Shown here: positions 15,817-25,653 of the stretch, piece after piece
Layout: the number at the start of each line of letters is the position of its first letter
How positions within the stretch are numbered: position 1 is the first letter of the stretch
NCBI GenBank assembly: GCA_964356355.1
Contig: CAYHGX010000007.1
Location: forward strand, 4,050 to 68,049
Length of the DNA stretch: 64,000 bases
Direction of reading: 5' to 3'
From: CAYHGX01 sp964356355
GTDB lineage: Bacteria > Patescibacteriota > Gracilibacteria > UBA1369 > LOWO2-01-FULL-3
Translations under genes and position numbers: made by a program
The notes under the pieces: generated by a model
Databases searched by the model: none
What the model was told of the DNA's origin: nothing
The model's input: only the letters and a program-made list of their open reading frames with translations

Positions 15817-18386
15817 TTCCTCGAAAAAACAATCGGCGGCCCAGTTAATTCAGCAGTATTCACAGGCACAAGCACATCTCCTCCATTGGCAACTCGAGTA
15901 CCAATGTCCACTTCCTGATTATCGCTTCCCGCAATCACCACCATATTTTGCAAAGCAAAAGTAAGTCCATTCTCAAATCCGTCAAAATCGGAGCGCAACA
16001 CCACCCTAATATTAGTATATCTAAGCGCCACATCCGGATCATTGGTCACCGCAGCGATGCCACTAGAAAATGGCACATTAGCTGAAGGATCAAGCACTAT
16101 GCTAAATCCATTACCATTCCAGTTATTAGCCGGAACCACCACAGTATTTCCTCCAACCTGCACCTCCACAATCGTTCTACCCAAAGCCACCTTTCCCGGA
16201 TTGTTATGCAGAAAGTCCATGCGCAATAATTTTCCACCATCGTAATAGTTACTCACAAGTCCCTCCCATGCCACCACGCCCTGCTCAATCGCCTCCTGTG
16301 AATTTGGATCCACAAGCACTGGCCGATTATTATTTTCCACAGAAATAAGTGACCAAGGAGTCGCAAATTCCACTTGTACAGGCTTAGTTGGAAATCGATC
16401 AGGATCATTTAAATCAACAAAGACATTATCATAAACAGGTTCACCATTTGCATTTTCGCTTATCTGTACCACAGTATGATACTCAATTGGAAACTCCCCA
16501 CCATCAGCACCGTGCGCACTAATAGCCTCCAGGTCAGCCTTCAAATTAGGCCTTTCAACAAAGAAGTACGGCTGATCATTCAAAGTTTGAGGAAAATCCA
16601 CCGCACCATCCAACGGCCTTAATCGAAATTCCAAATTATTCACTACATTTATTGGCAAAGGAAGTTGCACATCAACATCCACCGGCGTTCCATTATCATT
16701 CGGAGAAATATGAACCTGATTCACTATCATCCCCGCTCCTCCATCCACCACTACCTCCACTCCAAAATCATATGCTTCATCAAAATCAGTGGGCCACACT
16801 CTCAATCTCAAGGAATCAACAGTTTTAACCTCACCATTATTATTACAATTCCAGCTAAAAGTTCTTGTTTCATCAAGCGGAAGATGAATTCTTTCACCAG
16901 CATGATCATCGCGCGGATCCCAAATCAAATCAGTATTCCCACTCCAAAGATACTGAGAATAATTATCCCAAGTCACAGGCTGCCTTTCGCCGTCCAGGTA
17001 ACAGTTAAAAAAATTATCAACACCCGGACCACCCTCATCAAGCGCTCGATTAGTAACCAAATTCCAACTATTGTCATTTTCACTCCAATTAACTCTCTGA
17101 TTTTGTGGATCAATTGTGTCCAATACTGCATCCTGACTTGCAAAAGCAACATTCATTATATCACATTTCAAATCCACTTCCGTTCCCTCAGAAACATTTA
17201 AATCACTATTTCTAACATTAAGATTAAGAGTATCGCCAGGAAAAATCTCTACGGGTTGTCCATCAATCATCTCTACATGACCATCCTCCAAAGCCCCACC
17301 CATCACCACATCCACAAGCTGATAATCACTATTTCTCACCTCAATTAGAGCATCTCCATTCACAGGAGCCGGCAAATCTGTAGCTATGTCCACACAATCC
17401 ACATCAATTGCCGAAACCGCTCCAAAAGCCGCACTATCACTCAAAACATCCCATCTGCCTATTACTACCGGATCCACCTGAGGCCCCGTAGATATAGGAA
17501 CAATTTGATCCCGATCACCAAAATAATACCTGGGAATAAGCCTATAATTATTACTATTAGTAAAAGCCGTTGGTGGCGCACTACATCCATCAAATTCATT
17601 CGCCCTATCATAACAATTCACCTCAACTCCCTCTCCTCCAATTAATGATAAATAAGGAGCACTATAAAAATCATTGCTATGATCACTATCGCCAAGTCGA
17701 TGCTCCACTCTCACTACCACAGGCTCATCACTTCGAAGTGTTAAGGCCCCATTTGTTGGTTGAATACGACCACCACTATTGCGTTGGCCAAAAGGCGCTT
17801 CAATGTCATCTCCCCAAGTAATTTTCGTAGGCAGATCGAAATATGAACCATTCAAGCTCACCCTCGCCTCCGGTACCACCAACTCACCATCAGGCTGATC
17901 AAAGTGCGCCAAGACCTGAAAACAGGCAGTATTTACATTACTAGTTTGACCAGCAACAGCTAGCACTGCCACAGCATCCATGTCCACACGTTGTGACGAA
18001 CGATTATCCGGAGAAGCAATCACTACTCCAGACGGAAACAAGGCACAACGAGTCACCTCAATAGTGCCTGTAACTTGTGGGGGCAAAGCAGCATCGAGCA
18101 AAGCAGCATCAGGTGAAACTGCAAAATCCGGCGATACACCAGCATCAATATCATTAACTGCTCCATCCACCGCAGGCAAAGCTGCATCAATAATTTCCCA
18201 CGCCGGGACATCCGACCCAGCATCCACAATTGCAGAATCAGGCTTAAATCCTCCATCAGCAAAAATACTAGGCCCAGAATCAACATCTGAAACCCCCAGA
18301 TCACCAGTACGATGAGCACCAGGATCTCCGCAGCCCACAAGAGCGGCTCCAAGCGCCAAATTCCTTCCTAAGTTACCCAATCCCAT
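15813..18386 (-). CDS. Large surface lipoprotein with Ala/Asp-rich linker
   Basis: An 857-residue lipoprotein. The N-terminus has a short basic/hydrophobic stretch and a lipobox LVGC with Cys19 as the lipidation site. Residues about 20-105 form a low-complexity Asp/Ala/Pro/Ser linker rich in DAG and DAA, typical of a flexible stalk. The rest is beta-rich with repeated NNxDV-type segments and several Cys pairs, without a family I recognise. Probably a cell-surface or extracellular beta-sandwich protein. It has its own promoter (TTGACA 18439-18434) and faces the suf operon with interlocked stops. Confidence 0.82.
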   Translation of the reverse strand: MGLGNLGRNLALGAALVGCGDPGAHRTGDLGVSDVDSGPSIFADGGFKPDSAIVDAGSDVPAWEIIDAALPAVDGAVNDIDAGVSPDFAVSPDAALLDAALPPQVTGTIEVTRCALFPSGVVIASPDNRSSQRVDMDAVAVLAVAGQTSNVNTACFQVLAHFDQPDGELVVPEARVSLNGSYFDLPTKITWGDDIEAPFGQRNSGGRIQPTNGALTLRSDEPVVVRVEHRLGDSDHSNDFYSAPYLSLIGGEGVEVNCYDRANEFDGCSAPPTAFTNSNNYRLIPRYYFGDRDQIVPISTGPQVDPVVIGRWDVLSDSAAFGAVSAIDVDCVDIATDLPAPVNGDALIEVRNSDYQLVDVVMGGALEDGHVEMIDGQPVEIFPGDTLNLNVRNSDLNVSEGTEVDLKCDIMNVAFASQDAVLDTIDPQNQRVNWSENDNSWNLVTNRALDEGGPGVDNFFNCYLDGERQPVTWDNYSQYLWSGNTDLIWDPRDDHAGERIHLPLDETRTFSWNCNNNGEVKTVDSLRLRVWPTDFDEAYDFGVEVVVDGGAGMIVNQVHISPNDNGTPVDVDVQLPLPINVVNNLEFRLRPLDGAVDFPQTLNDQPYFFVERPNLKADLEAISAHGADGGEFPIEYHTVVQISENANGEPVYDNVFVDLNDPDRFPTKPVQVEFATPWSLISVENNNRPVLVDPNSQEAIEQGVVAWEGLVSNYYDGGKLLRMDFLHNNPGKVALGRTIVEVQVGGNTVVVPANNWNGNGFSIVLDPSANVPFSSGIAAVTNDPDVALRYTNIRVVLRSDFDGFENGLTFALQNMVVIAGSDNQEVDIGTRVANGGDVLVPVNTAELTGPPIVFSRN

Positions 18387-18409
18387 TTCAGTTTGATTAA
18401 AGATAGTTA

Positions 18410-18439
18410 TCTATACCACGCTTTACGCCGATCTGTCAA
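18410..18439 (-). promoter_or_regulatory. Promoter of the surface lipoprotein gene
   Basis: Reading the minus strand: TTGACA (18439-18434), 18-base spacer, TATAGA (18415-18410). Start of transcription near 18403, leader about 17 bases. Confidence 0.55.
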
Positions 18440-18486
18440 CCCTTATGATTTCCCCACCCTACCTCCTTCCAAAAACCACACTTTCA

Positions 18487-18495
18487 TGCTATAAT
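18487..18495 (+). promoter_or_regulatory. Extended -10 promoter
   Basis: TGC-TATAAT, perfect extended -10, 22 bases before ATG 18518. No convincing -35. Confidence 0.55.
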
Positions 18496-18517
18496 AAATA
18501 AAAATAAACACATACAT

Positions 18518-20569
18518 ATGGAAGATTTCAACCCAACCCCAACTCCCCCTCAACCATCAAGTAGAAAAAAATGGCTTCTACTTACTGCAGGAATTCTAAT
18601 TTTAGTTGGTGCGGCCTCATTACCCACAATCGGCTCTCTCTTCAAAGGAGCCCTCTTTATTGATCAAAATCTACAAAACCGAAAAATCCTTTCCGATGCC
18701 TCAACTCTTGCCAAAGACGCAGTAAAAATCGATCAACAGCACACCAAAGAATGTGATGTCATCGTTGCCGGAGCGGGTACAGGCGGAATTACCGCGGCTA
18801 TTGCCTCAGCCAGAGAAGGAGCAAAAACCTGCCTCATTGAAGAAACAGATTGGCTTGGCGGCATGCTTACAGCCGCAGGTGTTTCAGCCATCGACGGTCG
18901 TCCAGACAGTATTTCCGGAATCTTTTACGAATTCACCCAGAAACTTGAAAAATATTATGCCCCAAATACCAACGTAATCCACAATTGTACCGTAAGTTAC
19001 CTCTGCTTCGAGCCAAATGTTGGCGACAAAATCCTCAAAGAAATGGTTGGACAAGAAAAAAATCTCGAAGTTTTTTATAATTCCAAAATCAATAAAGTCT
19101 ACCGTGAAGGCAACAATATTCTCGGTGTAAATTTCATCCAAAACGGCACCAGCTACATCGCCAACGCCAACGTCACAATCGATGCTACTGAATATGGCGA
19201 TCTAATGTACCTCGGAAACATCCCTTACAGCATAGGTATTGATAAAGATTCCAAAGAATCCCTGGCCGACCGCGCAGACTCCTGCATCCAGCCACTAACC
19301 TACGTAGCAATCCTCAGAAAAACATCCACTCCATCCACTATTGAAATGCCCCCAAATTACGACCGCGAAAAATACAAATGCCTAATAAAAGGCGACAAAT
19401 GCCCAGACTCCAATAGTAAATTCGACTTTGATCGCCTCATGAGCTACGGCCGCATGCCAAACAACAAGCTCATGATCAACATTCCAAGCCACTCATACGG
19501 CAACGACTTTCATGCCAATTCTGAAAACCTTGAAAACTACTCCCGCGAAGCAATTTTAGAAGAGGCTAAAAATTATTCACGTGGCTTCATCTACTTCCTT
19601 CAAACAGAAGTCGGATTAGAAAATTACGCCCTCGACGGAGAATTCAATACCTCAGATAATTTCGCAAAAATGCCATACGTAAGAGAAAGCCGACGACTAG
19701 TTGGAGAAAAAAGATTAGTTGAATCCGACGTAGTAAAAGGTGGAGGAATTGAAAGAGCTGATATCTATGATGATGCTATCGCTATTGGTGATTACCCTAT
19801 CGACCTGCACTTCTGCAAATATGGTAAAGGTGATATCTTCCAGCCAATTGCCCCTTACCAAATCCCCTATGGTGTCACAATTCCAAAAGAGATTGATGGC
19901 TTTATGGCCGCCGACAAAAACATCTCAGTCAGTCACATCGTCAACGGCACAACCCGTCTCCAACCTGTAACTATGTCAGTGGGACAAGCAGTTGGTATCG
20001 CTGCAGCCATGGCCTCAAAACAGGGCATCGAACCTAGAGATATCGACGTCCATGTTTTACAACAAAAACTATTGGCCGCCGGCAGCAACCTCTTCTTTTT
20101 CAAAGATCTACCCACTCAACATTGGGCCTACAAACCCGTAGCCCAACTAGCCATCAAAGGCCTCCTTTCCGGCTACAGCGATTTCACCTTCCGCCCAAGC
20201 GATCCGGTAACTGAAGGAGTTATCACAAAAATATTTGAAAAGTTCCTCACCCTCAAAAACCAAGATAAATCAATCCTTGCAAGCCTCAACCTCAACAATG
20301 ATTCGGCTAATCCAGTTAACAGAGAAGAAACCGCCCACTATCTTTATCAGCTACTCGAAGCCACAAACGCCCTCCCAATCAACAACGACACCAGCCTCCA
20401 TTTTACCGATATTCAAGAGGGAACAACTGTAAACAGAGACGCTCAGGCACTTGCTGCCTTAAACATCGTCAGCCGTACAAACACAGTTTTCCGCCCAAAC
20501 GACAAGCTCACCCGTGCTGAAGCCATCGTTCTCATCGGACGCACTATGGACGCGATCTTCACTGAATAA
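18518..20569 (+). CDS. Membrane-anchored FAD-dependent oxidoreductase with SLH domains
   Basis: A 683-residue exported flavoprotein. After a Pro-rich tail, one membrane segment spans about residues 18-38. The FAD domain begins with the Rossmann motif GAGTGGITAA (about 81-90), and GGMLTAAGVS matches the FAD_oxidored (PF12831) family. The domain ends near residue 505. Two to three S-layer homology segments follow, marked by HWAYKPVAQLAIKGLLSGY and FRPNDKLTRAEA. This is a redox enzyme tethered to the outer cell wall; the substrate is unknown. It lies two bases from the DUF4012 gene and probably shares its transcript. SLH-anchored members of this family are known, but their reaction is poorly defined. 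Confidence 0.9.
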   Translation: MEDFNPTPTPPQPSSRKKWLLLTAGILILVGAASLPTIGSLFKGALFIDQNLQNRKILSDASTLAKDAVKIDQQHTKECDVIVAGAGTGGITAAIASAREGAKTCLIEETDWLGGMLTAAGVSAIDGRPDSISGIFYEFTQKLEKYYAPNTNVIHNCTVSYLCFEPNVGDKILKEMVGQEKNLEVFYNSKINKVYREGNNILGVNFIQNGTSYIANANVTIDATEYGDLMYLGNIPYSIGIDKDSKESLADRADSCIQPLTYVAILRKTSTPSTIEMPPNYDREKYKCLIKGDKCPDSNSKFDFDRLMSYGRMPNNKLMINIPSHSYGNDFHANSENLENYSREAILEEAKNYSRGFIYFLQTEVGLENYALDGEFNTSDNFAKMPYVRESRRLVGEKRLVESDVVKGGGIERADIYDDAIAIGDYPIDLHFCKYGKGDIFQPIAPYQIPYGVTIPKEIDGFMAADKNISVSHIVNGTTRLQPVTMSVGQAVGIAAAMASKQGIEPRDIDVHVLQQKLLAAGSNLFFFKDLPTQHWAYKPVAQLAIKGLLSGYSDFTFRPSDPVTEGVITKIFEKFLTLKNQDKSILASLNLNNDSANPVNREETAHYLYQLLEATNALPINNDTSLHFTDIQEGTTVNRDAQALAALNIVSRTNTVFRPNDKLTRAEAIVLIGRTMDAIFTE

Positions 20570-20571
20570 AC

Positions 20572-22203
20572 ATGAAAAAGGAGAGGCTCAAGAAATTAAT
20601 TAAGATTCTATTGTACTTACTGTCCTCAACGACAGTAATTGCAATTATAGCCTTCTACGTGATCAAATCACTGCTCGGTGATCTAGATATATTTTTGCCC
20701 TACGCCAAAGAAATGGCCGGATTCAACAACCCAAAAAACTATCTAATTCTCTTCCAAAACAACAACGAACTCAGGCCCACAGGTGGATTTATTAATTCAT
20801 ACGGAACTCTAAATCTCAACAAAGGCAAATTAGCTCTAAGTTTCGCCGATTCCTACAGCCTCACAAATGTCGCCAACTTACCCAAAGCACCGGAACCCTT
20901 CAATCACCTACTTAACGCCGACCCAAAATTCAAAGGCTGGTACTTCAGAGATTCAAATTTCAATGTCGATTTTACAGAAGCAGTTAAAGACATCGAAAAA
21001 TTATTCAAACAACAATCAAATCAAAAAAATACCAATTTTGATGGAGTAATAGCGGTTAATTTTGAGCTTCTGGAAGACCTCGTTAGCATCTATGATCTAA
21101 AACTAGGAGACATTCTCCTCACCAAAGAAAACCTATTCTCAACCCTGGAATTTAACGTAAAAAACATCGACACGCACAACGTTGAAGATCTCAAAAACAG
21201 AAAAAACGGCATGGGAGAACTCGCCAATACCCTAATGCATGAAATAATCTTTTCACCTACAAAATACCCCGCTCTTCTCAAAGTCATAAAAACCGACCTA
21301 GATCAAAAAAAACTCATCCTCTATTTCAAAAACACCGCCCTACAACAAGCAATTGAAGCCAAAGGCTGGGCCGACAGATTCACTCCTGAAAAATATAAAA
21401 ACTTCATCTACACCAATATCGCCAATATTGGAGGCCGAAAATCCGACCGCTACATCACAAAACAACACGAATACTTTGTCAGCTTCGATGAAAACAATCG
21501 AGGAAAAGTAAGATATACCCTCTCCATGGAGCATTTCGGAAACTACAACCTCAACTCCGACATCTACACCGCCTATATTCGAATATTTATCCCCAAAAAC
21601 AGCACTCCTTCAAAACAGTATTTTGACTCCTATCTCACCCTCAAACCCAGCGAAAAAAAGGAAATCACACTTGAATACGTCCTACCCAAAAGCATCACTC
21701 CCGAAAACTTCAACCTCGACCTAATCAAACAGCCAGGCACAAAAGACCACTGGAACCTTATTGTAAAAACCCCTGCAGAAAACTCACTCAAATCCTCAGA
21801 ATTTGAGGTAAAAGAGGGTCTAAGCACCTGGTCAAATTTCCTACTTTCAGATCAACATTTCACCTTTCAACTCCTCAAAGACACCATTCCACCAGTAATT
21901 GTTTGGCAAAAATTCTCAGACCAAAACCTAATTGAAGTAAATATCAGTGAACCACTAAATGAAGGCAGCCTACTAAATCCCAACAACTACAAAGTCACCG
22001 ACCTCAATTACATCGATAATAATACCGACCAGATCAACATTGAAAAAGTATACTTCAAAAACAACAGCATATTTATTCAAACCAACGGAATTTCCTATGT
22101 AAAAGGCGAAAGGTATAGTCTCAAAATTAAAAACCTCGAAGACCTAGCCGGCAACAACACCGTCCCTTCAACCCTAAATGTTACGGTAGTGCAAAGCTCC
22201 TGA
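20572..22203 (+). CDS. DUF4012 membrane protein with C-terminal Ig-like domain
   Basis: A 543-residue protein with one N-terminal membrane segment (about 10-32) followed by the DUF4012 signature LILFQNNNELRPTGGFI (about 60-76), so the bulk lies outside the cell. DUF4012 proteins are common in CPR and Gram-positive bacteria, often near polysaccharide or surface genes, with unknown function. The last 100 residues look like a bacterial Ig-like fold (SEPLNEGSLLNPNNY, then YSLKIKNLEDLAGN). It follows the SLH flavoprotein by two bases. It stops on TGA, two bases before the stop of the convergent TrmB-like gene. Confidence 0.88.
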   Translation: MKKERLKKLIKILLYLLSSTTVIAIIAFYVIKSLLGDLDIFLPYAKEMAGFNNPKNYLILFQNNNELRPTGGFINSYGTLNLNKGKLALSFADSYSLTNVANLPKAPEPFNHLLNADPKFKGWYFRDSNFNVDFTEAVKDIEKLFKQQSNQKNTNFDGVIAVNFELLEDLVSIYDLKLGDILLTKENLFSTLEFNVKNIDTHNVEDLKNRKNGMGELANTLMHEIIFSPTKYPALLKVIKTDLDQKKLILYFKNTALQQAIEAKGWADRFTPEKYKNFIYTNIANIGGRKSDRYITKQHEYFVSFDENNRGKVRYTLSMEHFGNYNLNSDIYTAYIRIFIPKNSTPSKQYFDSYLTLKPSEKKEITLEYVLPKSITPENFNLDLIKQPGTKDHWNLIVKTPAENSLKSSEFEVKEGLSTWSNFLLSDQHFTFQLLKDTIPPVIVWQKFSDQNLIEVNISEPLNEGSLLNPNNYKVTDLNYIDNNTDQINIEKVYFKNNSIFIQTNGISYVKGERYSLKIKNLEDLAGNNTVPSTLNVTVVQSS

Positions 22204-22205
22204 TC

Positions 22206-22967
22206 CTAGCCCGCGCTCTCCCAGATATAGTCAAAAATCGCTTCCATCGTGGCATAAAAAGTTTCACTCTCCACCACTATTCCGTGAATCTGCTTATTAA
22301 AATCGATCATCGCCACCTGCGATCCACCAAATAAAATAATCTCCGACTGTAAATTAAAGGGATGATTTTCAACAATTCTACTTTCCCGATTGGAAGCCGC
22401 ATCCAAAGACTTATACCTCTCACTTTTTTCACTCCCCGCCACCAACACCTTACTAAAGACCCTCTTCGCCACCTTCTCCTGAATGAAGCGCTTTTTCAAA
22501 AAATCCTTCATCACCCCCGGCATACTTGTAAGATTGATAAACGCCTTTTGCACATCCCCCTCAATTAAAGTTTCCTGATACAAATTCACAATCGCCTTGT
22601 CCCCCTCATACACCCGAGTTTTCGGCTTCACATAAGCACTTTTAACCAACTTTGCCATCTCCACCAAAGCCGCAGCCGCCACCCCTTTACGTGCCTTAAG
22701 CTCCTCCATCTCCCTGTCCAAATCCCTCACAAAAATTTCCGGTGAAACAGCAATATACACCGCCACCTCATTCACCTCACTCTGGACCAAAAGCCCACGT
22801 TTAAGCAGTCGCTTCAAAACAGAATAAACAGTAGTGCGGTCAATCTTCGTTCTCAACGCCACAGAGCTTGCAAAAGCCTGTCCATGCTCAAAAACATCTA
22901 AATAAATCTGAATATCCTTCTCATTCAGACCTTGATTCTTCAAAAATGTAACTACAATCTGCTGCAT
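22206..22967 (-). CDS. TrmB-like transcriptional regulator
   Basis: A 253-residue regulator. Residues 1-75 hold a winged helix-turn-helix of the TrmB type (LNEKDIQIYLDVFEHG, then TTVYSVLKRLLKRGLL). The C-terminal part resembles the effector-binding/PLD-like domain (TRVYEGDKAIVNLY onward). TrmB proteins commonly sense sugars and act as repressors. The frame extends to 23075, but that extension contains the operator and -10 region and is not protein-like; ATG 22967 is right. A perfect 7-bp inverted repeat sits three bases upstream of the start, implying autoregulation. It is divergent from the FAD-binding gene at 23087, its likely partner target. Confidence 0.85.
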   Translation of the reverse strand: MQQIVVTFLKNQGLNEKDIQIYLDVFEHGQAFASSVALRTKIDRTTVYSVLKRLLKRGLLVQSEVNEVAVYIAVSPEIFVRDLDREMEELKARKGVAAAALVEMAKLVKSAYVKPKTRVYEGDKAIVNLYQETLIEGDVQKAFINLTSMPGVMKDFLKKRFIQEKVAKRVFSKVLVAGSEKSERYKSLDAASNRESRIVENHPFNLQSEIILFGGSQVAMIDFNKQIHGIVVESETFYATMEAIFDYIWESAG

Positions 22968-22969
22968 AT

Positions 22970-22990
22970 GTGTTGACGACACTTCAACAC
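22970..22990. promoter_or_regulatory. Inverted-repeat operator of the TrmB-like regulator
   Basis: GTGTTGA (22970-22976), 7-base spacer, TCAACAC (22984-22990): a perfect 7-bp palindrome, half-sites 14 bp apart centre to centre. On the minus strand a TATGAT -10 lies at 23000-22995, so the predicted transcription start (about 22988) falls inside the palindrome. This is a repressor position. Confidence 0.65.
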
Positions 22991-23086
22991 CACAATCATA
23001 CCCCAGATACTTGCTCCCACAAAGGCAAAATAGTATTAGTATCTTCCACCAATTGAAACCCAGCCAAAGAAGCATAAACTAAAGAC

Positions 23087-24997
23087 ATGAGCACACTAGA
23101 CACCAACAACTCAGCACTTGAAGGGGAGAACCCCCACTACCTATCAGCACTACTAGGTAGTGTCGAAACATATCCAACAACAACCGTAGATCACAATCCT
23201 CATCTACCAAATGCCTTTCTATATCACAAGGCCTCACACGCACTTAAACTCGCAGGACTAGGCCAACTAAACTATCTCACTGACGAACCAGGCCAACTTC
23301 CCACGGAGCATCTTCCATACATGGTTACCCAGCCCCTTCTCCGTGACATGGCCAAGGCCGAAGTGCCAGCTCGCTACCATCTTCGTACTCGCGATCTCCA
23401 CAGGGCCACCCAAATAGCACAACAGCTAGGTCTTCAAGTAGTTATCATTGGAGCTCTCACCAGCGCCACCGAAAACTTTGGTGCCCCCGGAGTAGAATAT
23501 GATAGCGACAAGATCATCGCCATAGAAGCAGAAGGAGTACCAGACAGCAGCCAAATCAAACAATCAATCGATGGCGACTATGCATTAAGCAACGAGGTTC
23601 ATATCGACCTAAAAAATGGCACCCTACGCGCCGGCGCCGGCCTCACTCCCGACCAATTAAATGAACTCCTCCCAGCAGGCAAATGGCTCGCAGTAGACGC
23701 CACCACCCGAGGTCAGCTCAAAGCAGTACTTCCAACCGGCCCCATGGGCCCAGCACGAATTCGCCCCTCCGAAGTCATCGAGGAAGTAAAACTTACCGAT
23801 GGCACAACAATAAAAGTACTCCAAGGCCCAGAAGTAGAACAACATGAAGGCCTCCTCGGAATCACTGGCGGCGTAGTAGAAACAACCTATAAAATCCTCG
23901 ATGTACCAAAAGAAAAATTTGGAGTTTTTGCAGCCCTGAATGTTCAAACACTCGACCCCGAAAACACCAACTGGGACGAAGAGCTAGCCAACGTTCTAGC
24001 CCACCTCTACCCAGCACTCAATTTAAGAATCAACGGCAACAGATTGGAATCCGATTGGTCAGAAGGCTACCTGGACGGAGTAGAAATCATTACCGAAAAC
24101 GAATTACAGTTCTTACTCGAAGACCAAGTAGCAGTAAGTGACGAAATCAAAACCCAAGCCCGAACCCTCCTGGCAAACCTAAAACAAGCCAACTCAAAAT
24201 ACGGTCTCTTCATCACAGGAAGAGCAGAGAAAAACTTTTCAACACTCACAGAATCCACCACTCCCGACAATCCAATAAATACAATGCTGACTCTTTTAGA
24301 AACAGCAGAAATGTCTGATGTCATCGAAATTCCACCAGCCAAAATGAAAGGTCTATACCAGCTCCGCGAAGACATTCCCACCGCAGCAAAAAGCGAAGCT
24401 GCCCCAGAACAACCAGATCCAGAAATCCTCCGCGCCAGCTTCACTACAGACTTCGTCACAACAATTTCTGCAAGCGCTAGAGAACAGTTAAATGCCCTCT
24501 ATGGTGGCGAACGCATTGATTTCCTCCGCGCCAACATCCGCAGACAACTAACTCCACATCTTGCCCGCCAAAAGGTATTTGCACGAATGCAAAGAGAAAA
24601 TAACATCCCAGAACTTAAATTGCGCAATCTAAGCTACGGCCACGGCCACATTCGCGGCCTCGACCTTCATGATAGAGAAACCCTCATCGCAAATCTCAAA
24701 GGACTAAGTCCAGAAAGAAGAGCGATAGTGATAGCAGCTTTCATGAAAAACAAAGAACGAGCGAAAACAGAAGCAAACGGGGCCCTCAAAGAGGGCATGG
24801 CCCGCCTCGCCACAGACCCCAACACCACCCAGCTCAGCGGAGAAAAAGGCAAACTCCCAGAATTCGACACTCTCTCACCAAGCAAAAAAGATGAAGTAGC
24901 AGATCTAGTTAAAGCAGCCCCTCCAGTATTTAGCTGGCGCGCAGTTGGCTCAAAAGTTTGGAACTATATCCAAGCACGCAACACCGCAGCCGCCTAA
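23087..24997 (+). CDS. FAD-binding (GlcD/FAD_binding_4-like) oxidase, divergent
   Basis: A 636-residue protein whose residues about 97-275 match the FAD_binding_4 fold of the VAO family: LRTRDLHRATQIAQQLG, the loop IGALTSATENFGAP (119-134) in place of the usual glycine-rich PP loop, a VHIDLKNGTLRAGAG strand, then a GLLGITGGVVETTYKI segment. The loop is degenerate at the flavin-pyrophosphate positions, so FAD binding is likely but not certain. The C-terminal 200 residues are helical and unlike known members. No signal peptide. Divergent from the TrmB-like gene, which probably regulates it. Its TAA interlocks with the TAG of the FTR1 gene. Confidence 0.68.
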   Translation: MSTLDTNNSALEGENPHYLSALLGSVETYPTTTVDHNPHLPNAFLYHKASHALKLAGLGQLNYLTDEPGQLPTEHLPYMVTQPLLRDMAKAEVPARYHLRTRDLHRATQIAQQLGLQVVIIGALTSATENFGAPGVEYDSDKIIAIEAEGVPDSSQIKQSIDGDYALSNEVHIDLKNGTLRAGAGLTPDQLNELLPAGKWLAVDATTRGQLKAVLPTGPMGPARIRPSEVIEEVKLTDGTTIKVLQGPEVEQHEGLLGITGGVVETTYKILDVPKEKFGVFAALNVQTLDPENTNWDEELANVLAHLYPALNLRINGNRLESDWSEGYLDGVEIITENELQFLLEDQVAVSDEIKTQARTLLANLKQANSKYGLFITGRAEKNFSTLTESTTPDNPINTMLTLLETAEMSDVIEIPPAKMKGLYQLREDIPTAAKSEAAPEQPDPEILRASFTTDFVTTISASAREQLNALYGGERIDFLRANIRRQLTPHLARQKVFARMQRENNIPELKLRNLSYGHGHIRGLDLHDRETLIANLKGLSPERRAIVIAAFMKNKERAKTEANGALKEGMARLATDPNTTQLSGEKGKLPEFDTLSPSKKDEVADLVKAAPPVFSWRAVGSKVWNYIQARNTAAA

Positions 24998-25629
24998 AAA
25001 ATCTCCGGGATCAATCCCGCCTCGCCAAATTCCTCCACCGCATGCCACAATAAATTTGCCGCAAAAATCGCGAGCAACACCGCTGTCACCATAAAAAACT
25101 TCCTCACCGGAAACTTCAGCGCACCCCTAAATATCGCCAACCCCAAAACCACCGCACCCACCACTCCCAACGCACCACCTAAAAACACCGTCAAAGAATT
25201 ATCTTTCACAAAAGAGGCCTGCATAAAAATCACCGTTTCAATACCCTCTCTAAGTACAGTCACAAAAGCCAAAAGCATCACTCCCCAGGTATAATTTTTA
25301 TCCAAATGCACCGCAATTTTCTTCTCCACATTTTGCTTAATATTCTTTCCCTGCATCCACATCCACACCACCATCCACACGATCAAAAGAGCAGCAGTTA
25401 AATACATCGTCCCCTCATAAATTTCCTCAGCTCTACCCTCAAATCCACCTAAATAAACATTAAACACAATCGCCATCACCACACTCGCCACCACCCCCAA
25501 GGCCACACCAATCCACACGCTCTTTTCAAATTTCGGATTCCCCGACTTATTCAAATAAGCCAAAATAATTCCCACAATCAGCGCCGCCTCAAGGCTCTCA
25601 CGAAAAGTAACAACGAAAGCTGAAAACAT
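24994..25629 (-). CDS. FTR1-family high-affinity iron permease
   Basis: A 211-residue membrane protein with about six to seven segments. The two iron-coordinating REXXE motifs of the FTR1/EfeU family are present: RESLE at residues 10-14 in helix 1 and REGIE at 127-131 in helix 4. Length is at the short end for EfeU. Iron uptake across the cytoplasmic membrane would feed the SUF pathway. It lies 24 bases after the lipoprotein gene on the same strand, so the two form an operon. No EfeO or EfeB homologue is in the window; the lipoprotein takes the position where EfeO would be expected. Confidence 0.93.
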   Translation of the reverse strand: MFSAFVVTFRESLEAALIVGIILAYLNKSGNPKFEKSVWIGVALGVVASVVMAIVFNVYLGGFEGRAEEIYEGTMYLTAALLIVWMVVWMWMQGKNIKQNVEKKIAVHLDKNYTWGVMLLAFVTVLREGIETVIFMQASFVKDNSLTVFLGGALGVVGAVVLGLAIFRGALKFPVRKFFMVTAVLLAIFAANLLWHAVEEFGEAGLIPEIF

Positions 25630-25653
25630 ATATGTAAAGTTAATCGAATTAAA

